NCBI GenBank assembly: GCA_003164075.1
Contig: PLRZ01000545.1
Span: 9,871 to 20,193, forward strand
Source of the DNA: Bryobacterales bacterium
GTDB lineage: Bacteria > Acidobacteriota > Terriglobia > Bryobacterales > Bryobacteraceae
Direction of reading: 5' to 3'
Length of the DNA stretch: 10,323 nt
Under the pieces are notes generated by a model that saw only the letters and a program-made list of their open reading frames with translations, was not told the origin of the DNA and ran no database searches. A program made the position numbers and the translations under genes. Positions within the stretch are counted from its first letter, which is position 1, and every line of letters begins with the position of its first letter. Below, one piece after another: positions 5,419 to 10,323 of the stretch.

Positions 5419-8400
5419 ATGAAATCGATTCGCGTCTGGCTGCAACTGGCATTGCTAGGCGGGCTACCCGTGCTGCATGCCCAAACCATGATCGACCTGC
5501 GAACGCAGACCAAGAGCGTCGACTTTTCGTCGGCGGTCTCCACCAAACCCTCGAAGACCGGTACCGTGCTGCCCACGACATGTTCAGTGGGCGCGACGTT
5601 TTTCAATACCGCCGCCCCGGCGGGACAGAACCTATACGGCTGCACGGCGGCTAACACGTGGAGCCTGCTGGGATCGAACCTGTGGTTCGGGGGCGGCAAC
5701 GTCAATCCCGGCGACTGTGCCGCGTTCAATAGCAGCGGGAACCTTGTGTCGGCAGGCGGGCCTTGCTTCTCGACGACAGCCGTTACAATGGCGAGTCCTT
5801 TTACTGCCGCGGGCTCCCTCATGGTTTCCGCCGGTCCGGGCCGGCAGGGGGTAGCCAGTTTGTGCAGCGACAGCGGCGGGACGTTGACTTGTCCCGGCGG
5901 ATTCTCGGGGCATGTTACGTGGCTGGCGGGGTCGGGTGCAAATAGCCGGCAGATACTGGGACCGACGGGTTCATTTACGAATAACTTCAATTACCGGTGG
6001 AGCGACGCGATCCCCACGACGGCAACATTAATGAGAATCGGTGCTCCCGCGTCCGGGGAATCGAGCCTTGGGCCGGCCATCCCCGACACGGACTACGTAA
6101 CGCCCTCGGGCGCCGGGACGCTTCAGAATAAGACCTTCGACGGCACCAGTATGTTCAGTAGTTATTTGCCGTGGGCCCAGATTTCCACGCCAGCCGCGCC
6201 GGCCGCGGGCTACCTGAGAGTGTATGCCAAGACTGGGTCGAGCCTCTGCTGGATCAACTCGTCCGGAACGGAGAACTGCGCGAGCGCGGGAATGGGCGAC
6301 CCTGGGGGAACCGGCGTGGTAGTGGAGACAGCTCCGGGAGTAACTACGAATCGCACGATTGTCGCTGGGTCGGCCAATGTCAGCGTGACCAATGGAACCG
6401 GGGCCGGCGGCAATCCGACCGTGGATATCGCATCGACCGTGGATTTCAGCGGCAAGACGACCACCCCGGTGCAGGTGGGTTCGACTGCGGGTATGTCGAT
6501 TACCTGCTCGACGGGACAATTGTACTTTGCGACTGACGGAGTTAGCGGCCGCCAATTACAGACCTGCACGGCGGCTAACACGTGGGCGCCGGTGGCGTAC
6601 GCCCAGGGAACCGCTAATCCGGGAACCTGCTCGGTGGGCCAGGCGTTTTTCAATACCAACGCAACCGCGGGGCAGAATCTCTACCTTTGCACCGCGACGA
6701 ACAGGTGGACACAGACGGCGGGCGCCATTGCGACGATTTTCGGACGCACGGGGGCGGTGACAGCACAAACCGGGGACTACACCTACTCGCAGATTTCCAA
6801 TACGCCGGCCGCCTTGCCGCCGAACGGGATGGCGTTCGGAGATTTGAGCGGGAGTTATCCGAACCCGGTTGTGTCGCAAGTGAATGGCGCGTCCATTCCC
6901 ACCAGCGGCGTCCTGAAGGCCAATGGCAATCGCCAGATCGTTTCGGCTATGGCCGGAACCGACTATGCTGTTCCTACCAGCGGAAGCTCGATTCTGAAGG
7001 GCAACGGCGCGGGTGGTTTTGCGGCCGCCAGCGCGGGAAGCGACTACATGGCGGTGACGACGCCCGTGCAAGCCGCGCAAATGCCGGCGCTCACGGGAGA
7101 CTGCGTTACTTCCGCGGGAAGTGTCGCCATCAACTGCGCCAAAACGAATGGCATCGCATTTGCGGCCAGCGCCACAACCGATACGACCAATGCCAGTAAT
7201 ATCTCGGCGGGAACCCTCGGTGCGGGACGCTTGCCGGCGACGGCGATGCAGACCAATCAGAGTAATAGCATCAGCGCCGGGACACAGGACTTTCATGGAG
7301 CGGCGCATACTCTGCCGGTGGTGACGGGGGCCTCGGGGAGCAAGCCCGGGAGTTGCACGGTCGGAGAGGTGTATTTTGCAACGGACGCGACGCCCGGCAT
7401 CAATCAGTTCTATTGCACGGCGACCAACGTCTGGACGCAGCAGGGGGGAAGCGGCGGCACAATCTCAAGCGTATTCAGCAGGACGGGCGCGATAACCGCT
7501 CAGAGCGGGGACTATACGTATGCCCAGATATCCAACACGCCAACAGCGCTGCCGCCGAACGGCGCGGCATCGGGAGACTTAAGCGGATCTTACCCGAGCC
7601 CCACGGTGGCGCAGGTCAACGGCGCCGCCATTCCGGCGGGCGGTGTACTAAAGGCCAATGGCAGCCGCCAGATTGTGGCGGCAGTGCCGGGGACGGACTT
7701 CCAGGCGCCGCTGACATTCTCGGGCGCTCTCAATCAGTCCGGCAATACGATCACTTGCAGTGCGGCTTCGGGTTCCGCCGCGGGCTGTTTGAGCAGCGCG
7801 GACTGGACGACCTTCAACAGCAAGCAAAGCCTCCTGACGAATCCGATTACGGGCACGGGCGTTGTAGGGGGCCTGGCCAAGTTCACGGCCACGGGCACAG
7901 TCGGAAGCGCGACTTCGGGTAGCGATTATGCGCCGGCGACGTCGGGGACGGCGCTGCTGAAGGGCAATGGCGGCGGCGGCTTCACGGCCGCGGCGGCGGG
8001 CACCGACTATGCTCCGGCCACCGGCACCACGTCAATCCTCAAGGGCAGCGGCGCCGGGGGCTTTTCCGGCGCTTCCTACTCCGATGTGGTCAACTTATTC
8101 GCGGGGTGCAGCGGCAGCCAGTACCTTGGCGCCGACGGAGCCTGCCATACAGCGACCGGCGGAAGCGGGGGCGGAAGCGGATATGTGGTTCTGACGACAG
8201 GCGCCGGCGCGCCGTCCACTAATTGCGCCGCGCCGTCGTCGTCCAACCTGGCGGTGTACTTAGACACCACGAACGGCGACGAATGGTGGTGCTACGCCAC
8301 CAATAGCTGGAAGAAGACACTGAGTGTCACGGGCAGCGGTCCGTACCAGGTTATCGGGGCGACGGGAAGCGCGCCGGGTACTCCGGCGAGCGGAATGGTC

Positions 8401-8895
8401 ACGTGCTATTTCGACCCCACGCTGGCCCAGACCTGCCTGGACTCGTCGGGCAATGCCTGGCAGATGGTGATGGCGACAACCCTGGCGTCCATGCGGACGC
8501 GCAGTTGCGATATGGCGTTCGGCAACTCGAAAGCGGGGACAGCGGCACTGGCCGATGCGGATCTGGGCCCGCAGATAGGGGTGTGCTTCGTTCCCGGCGC
8601 GGCGACGGTGGTGGAAGTCGACGTTCGAGCCAACGGGGGCACGCCGAGCATCATCATGGGTATCGATCACGCGGGAACGGTCAGCAACGTGTTATCGAGC
8701 CCACTAGGCACGGCGGCAAGCGGAGGACGGGCTTGCTCGAAAACCACGGCGGCCGCCGGAATTGACGGCACCACCTGCAGCGCCACCCTGCAAAACGCCG
8801 CTCTTTACGCGGGCGACTACATCCAGGCCGTCAGCGGAACGGCGGGCGGAGTGGCCACCTGGATGACGGTTCACGTGGTCTATACAATCAACTGA
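5419..8895 (+). CDS. Large secreted protein of phage-tail-fibre-like repeat modules
   Basis: This 1158-residue protein starts with a Sec signal peptide (MKSIRVWLQL, hydrophobic to about residue 17, cleavage near LHA-QT at 21/22). The rest is rich in Gly, Ala, Ser, Thr and Asn. Four units of about 27 residues have the form C-X19-C-T-A-x-N-x-W (55-81, 363-389, 404-430, 646-672). Residues 234-290 carry LQNKTFDG and YLRVYAKTG, and 293-340 carry TIVAGSANVSVTNGTG, all familiar from phage tail fibres. Two blocks (441-519, 686-764) contain RTGA-TAQ-GDY and GDLSGSYP. LLKGNG-type segments lie at 525, 846 and 873. Residues from about 1022 form a distinct domain with cysteines 1030, 1056, 1106 and 1120. 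AAGGA (5403-5407), 11 bases upstream, supports ATG 5419. It is probably an exported adhesin or surface fibre; no catalytic motif is seen, and function is unproven. Confidence 0.85.
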   Translation: MKSIRVWLQLALLGGLPVLHAQTMIDLRTQTKSVDFSSAVSTKPSKTGTVLPTTCSVGATFFNTAAPAGQNLYGCTAANTWSLLGSNLWFGGGNVNPGDCAAFNSSGNLVSAGGPCFSTTAVTMASPFTAAGSLMVSAGPGRQGVASLCSDSGGTLTCPGGFSGHVTWLAGSGANSRQILGPTGSFTNNFNYRWSDAIPTTATLMRIGAPASGESSLGPAIPDTDYVTPSGAGTLQNKTFDGTSMFSSYLPWAQISTPAAPAAGYLRVYAKTGSSLCWINSSGTENCASAGMGDPGGTGVVVETAPGVTTNRTIVAGSANVSVTNGTGAGGNPTVDIASTVDFSGKTTTPVQVGSTAGMSITCSTGQLYFATDGVSGRQLQTCTAANTWAPVAYAQGTANPGTCSVGQAFFNTNATAGQNLYLCTATNRWTQTAGAIATIFGRTGAVTAQTGDYTYSQISNTPAALPPNGMAFGDLSGSYPNPVVSQVNGASIPTSGVLKANGNRQIVSAMAGTDYAVPTSGSSILKGNGAGGFAAASAGSDYMAVTTPVQAAQMPALTGDCVTSAGSVAINCAKTNGIAFAASATTDTTNASNISAGTLGAGRLPATAMQTNQSNSISAGTQDFHGAAHTLPVVTGASGSKPGSCTVGEVYFATDATPGINQFYCTATNVWTQQGGSGGTISSVFSRTGAITAQSGDYTYAQISNTPTALPPNGAASGDLSGSYPSPTVAQVNGAAIPAGGVLKANGSRQIVAAVPGTDFQAPLTFSGALNQSGNTITCSAASGSAAGCLSSADWTTFNSKQSLLTNPITGTGVVGGLAKFTATGTVGSATSGSDYAPATSGTALLKGNGGGGFTAAAAGTDYAPATGTTSILKGSGAGGFSGASYSDVVNLFAGCSGSQYLGADGACHTATGGSGGGSGYVVLTTGAGAPSTNCAAPSSSNLAVYLDTTNGDEWWCYATNSWKKTLSVTGSGPYQVIGATGSAPGTPASGMVTCYFDPTLAQTCLDSSGNAWQMVMATTLASMRTRSCDMAFGNSKAGTAALADADLGPQIGVCFVPGAATVVEVDVRANGGTPSIIMGIDHAGTVSNVLSSPLGTAASGGRACSKTTAAAGIDGTTCSATLQNAALYAGDYIQAVSGTAGGVATWMTVHVVYTIN
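5581..7434 (+). repeat. Four C-X19-C...W modules in the fibre-like gene
   Basis: The copies lie at 5581-5661, 6505-6585, 6628-6708 and 7354-7434, 27 codons each. Each starts at a Cys, has a second Cys exactly 20 residues on (55/75, 363/383, 404/424, 646/666), then T-A-x-N-x-W. A diverged fifth copy (C936/C958, ending TNSW at 961-964) and a remnant ending GNAW (1011-1014) follow. The even pairing suggests a disulfide in each unit. Confidence 0.8.
6739..7710 (+). repeat. Two copies of a ~79-residue fibre block
   Basis: 6739-6975 and 7474-7710 encode blocks with about 74% identity by hand count. Shared landmarks in order are RTGA, GDYTY, QISNTP, ALPPNG, GDLSGSYP, QVNGA, VLKANG, RQIV and GTD. 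Each is preceded by a C-X19-C...W module, so the duplicated unit is module plus block, roughly 118-119 residues. Confidence 0.8.
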
Positions 8896-8921
8896 CCGGC
8901 GGCGGCCGGGACGTGCATAAT
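8892..8921 (+). promoter_or_regulatory. Candidate promoter giving a leaderless glycosyltransferase transcript
   Basis: CTGACC (8892-8897, four of six to -35, overlapping the upstream stop) and CATAAT (8916-8921, five of six to -10) are spaced 18 bases apart. The -10 box ends six bases before ATG 8928, so transcription would begin at or next to the start codon. This favours ATG 8928 over the GTG at 8913, which lies upstream of the -10 box. Confidence 0.35.
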
Positions 8922-8927
8922 GGGATC

Positions 8928-9773
8928 ATGCCGCCCAGGGTCAGCGTGCTCCTGTTGACGTACAATCGCCCGCAATTCATCGGGAAAGCGATCGAGAGCA
9001 TTTTGGCTCAGCAATTTCAGGAATGGGAACTGCTGGTGGTGCACGACGGGCCCAACCAGGAGATCCCGGTGGTTATGGAGGAGTGGCGGAAGCGCGACAA
9101 CCGCATTCTGTACTTTCATCGCGAGATCCCGGGGAATATCGCCGAGGCCTCAAACTTCGGGTTGGCGCAGGCGCGCGGCGAATACATCGCCGTTCTGGAT
9201 GACGACGATTATTGGGCTGCCCCCGACAAACTTTCCAAGCAAGTCGGGTTCCTGGACGGCCACCGCGATCACTGCTGCTGCGGCGGCGGCGTGATCGTGG
9301 TGGATCCGAGCGGCCGGGAACAGATGCGCTACCTCAAGCCGGAGCACGACGAGCAGATCAAACGCCGCGCCCTGATGGCCAATCCGCTGGCCCATTCCAC
9401 CACCCTCTACCGGCGTGAATCCGCCCTCCGGACAGGCGGCTACGACGAAACCCTGGCAGGCTTTCAGGATTGGGACCTATGGTTGAAGCTGGGAAAGCAG
9501 GGCAAGCTGTATAATTTCCCCGAGTACTTCCTGAACTACCGCGTTTGGCAAGGGAGCGGCTCCTTTCACCAGTCGAAGGGCAATACGGCATCGGCGCTTC
9601 GGATTACCCGCCGTTACCGTCAAGACTATGCCGGGTTCGCGATCGCGTTCCCCATGGCACTGCTTTATCATGCCTACGCCCACACACCTGTGGGATTCCA
9701 GCGGGTTTCGTATTCTTCGCTCTCTCGCCTGAAGAAGGCGGTTTTCTCGCACCGGCCGGTCCCTACAGTGTAA
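8928..9773 (+). CDS. Glycosyltransferase family 2 (GT-A fold)
   Basis: From ATG 8928 this is a 281-residue protein with the GT-A layout. VSVLLLTYNRP (5-15) is the N-terminal nucleotide-binding strand. VVHDGP (37-42) follows at the place of the usual DDGS. N75-F77 lies in an EASNFGL segment, and the metal-binding DxD is in VLDDDDYW (89-96). The acceptor-side acidic motif appears as FQDWDLWLKL (179-188), where the family more often has ED. The last 40 residues are basic and hydrophobic, as in membrane-associated members. It transfers a sugar from a nucleotide-sugar donor to a glycan, lipid or protein; donor and acceptor are not readable. An unusual CCCGGG run occurs at 116-121. A GTG at 8913 would add five residues, but ATG 8928 fits the promoter better. 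It begins 32 bp after the fibre-like gene and precedes a sugar nucleotidyltransferase, which points to a surface-glycan locus. Confidence 0.92.
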   Translation: MPPRVSVLLLTYNRPQFIGKAIESILAQQFQEWELLVVHDGPNQEIPVVMEEWRKRDNRILYFHREIPGNIAEASNFGLAQARGEYIAVLDDDDYWAAPDKLSKQVGFLDGHRDHCCCGGGVIVVDPSGREQMRYLKPEHDEQIKRRALMANPLAHSTTLYRRESALRTGGYDETLAGFQDWDLWLKLGKQGKLYNFPEYFLNYRVWQGSGSFHQSKGNTASALRITRRYRQDYAGFAIAFPMALLYHAYAHTPVGFQRVSYSSLSRLKKAVFSHRPVPTV

Positions 9774-9800
9774 GTCCCCCCTTTCGTAGTACTGCTGTGC

Positions 9801-9830
9801 CGGACATACCCCTCACCCTTGCGCTAGAAT
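9801..9830 (+). promoter_or_regulatory. Candidate promoter for the nucleotidyltransferase
   Basis: CGGACA (9801-9806, four of six to -35) and TAGAAT (9825-9830, five of six to -10) are spaced 18 bases apart, the same spacing as the glycosyltransferase candidate. The -10 box ends 11 bases before ATG 9842, giving a leader of only a few bases, and no Shine-Dalgarno sequence is present. Confidence 0.35.
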
Positions 9831-9841
9831 GAACCGAACCG

Positions 9842-10323
9842 ATGCTGCCCGTCGCCATTCTGGCAGGTGGACTTGCCACGCGCTTGCTCCCCTTGACCCG
9901 GACCATACCCAAGTCGCTGGTAGAAATTAACGGCGAGCCGTTCCTCTGGCACCAATTACGATTGCTGCGCGAGAACGGCATCGACCGCGTGGTGCTCTGC
10001 GTCAGCCATCTGGGCGAGCAGGTGCGGGATTCGGTGGGCGACGGGCGCGACTTCGGCCTGCACATCGATTACTCCTTTGACGGCGCCATCCTGCTGGGAA
10101 CGGCGGGCGCGCTGAAGCGGGCGCAACCCCTGCTGGGCGAGAGCTTCTTCGTCCTCTATGGAGATTCCTATCTGCCCATCGACTGGCGTGACGTGGAGGC
10201 TGCCTTTCGCGTAAGCGGCAAGTCCGCCCTGATGACGGTTTACCGCAACGAAAGTCAATGGGACACCAGCAACGTGGAGTTCGCCGACGGGCGGATCCTG
10301 GCGTACCATAAGAAACTGCGCAC
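9842..10323 (+). CDS. Sugar-1-phosphate nucleotidyltransferase, N-terminal part (runs off the right edge)
   Basis: 160 codons are visible. The protein opens with the nucleotidyltransferase signature: LAGGLATRLLPLT (7-19), followed by IPKSLVEING (22-31), whose lysine contacts the phosphate. In the canonical loop (GGxGTR) the third Gly is Ala here; such GGLATR variants look tolerable and need not mean inactivity. LLGTAGAL (84-91) and the metal-binding LYGDS (106-110, YGD in place of the more common nGD) follow as expected. The family forms NDP-sugars from a sugar-1-phosphate and an NTP. The IPKSLV wording is most like the heptose/mannose-1-phosphate guanylyltransferase (HddC-like) branch, but the sugar and base cannot be decided from half a protein. 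It starts 68 bp after the glycosyltransferase and probably provides activated sugar for the same surface glycan. ATG 9842 is the first codon in frame next to the candidate promoter. Confidence 0.9.
   Translation, partial: MLPVAILAGGLATRLLPLTRTIPKSLVEINGEPFLWHQLRLLRENGIDRVVLCVSHLGEQVRDSVGDGRDFGLHIDYSFDGAILLGTAGALKRAQPLLGESFFVLYGDSYLPIDWRDVEAAFRVSGKSALMTVYRNESQWDTSNVEFADGRILAYHKKLR

Noticed and set aside
5166..5654. Plus-strand frame of 162 codons overlapping the start of the fibre-like gene
   Set aside because: It runs over the foldable leader and into the signal-peptide region of the real gene in another frame.
5419..8895. Prophage or tailocin locus
   Set aside because: No capsid, baseplate, lysis, integrase or other virion gene is nearby, and the fibre-like protein has an export signal.

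Overview
The window is GC-rich chromosomal DNA that looks like a soil acidobacterium of the Solibacter/Bryobacter type. This is inferred from gene style (a Gfo/Idh/MocA oxidoreductase and xylose-isomerase-like TIM barrel in one operon, a secreted phage-fibre-like repeat protein) and from hairpin-rich intergenic repeats; no rRNA or other marker gene is present to prove it. There are six confident protein genes, one of them cut by the right edge, and one doubtful fragment at the left edge.

Left part (1-3777): after a mostly gene-free 500 bp holding degenerate T-rich repeats, three plus-strand genes form a tight operon. They encode a Gfo/Idh/MocA NAD(P)-dependent oxidoreductase, a 12-helix MFS permease overlapping it by one base, and a metal-dependent sugar isomerase/epimerase 21 bp further on. 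Together they read as uptake plus oxidation and isomerisation/epimerisation of a sugar or cyclitol; the substrate cannot be read from the sequence.

Middle (3778-5418): a convergent intergenic region carries a striking structured element. A 22-nt near-perfect inverted repeat (3867-3888 / 4078-4099) encloses a second inverted repeat and four tetraloop hairpins. It is followed by a minus-strand secreted SGNH/GDSL hydrolase. A divergent intergenic region then carries candidate promoters in both directions and a foldable leader (5255-5338).

Right part (5419-10323): a 1158-residue exported protein built of phage-tail-fibre-like modules, including four strict C-X19-C...W units and two copies of an ~80-residue block, is followed by a family 2 glycosyltransferase. 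After that comes a sugar-1-phosphate nucleotidyltransferase that runs off the end. The last two genes look like the start of a surface-glycan locus. Both appear to begin very close behind a -10-like box and lack a clear Shine-Dalgarno sequence, whereas the other genes have one.
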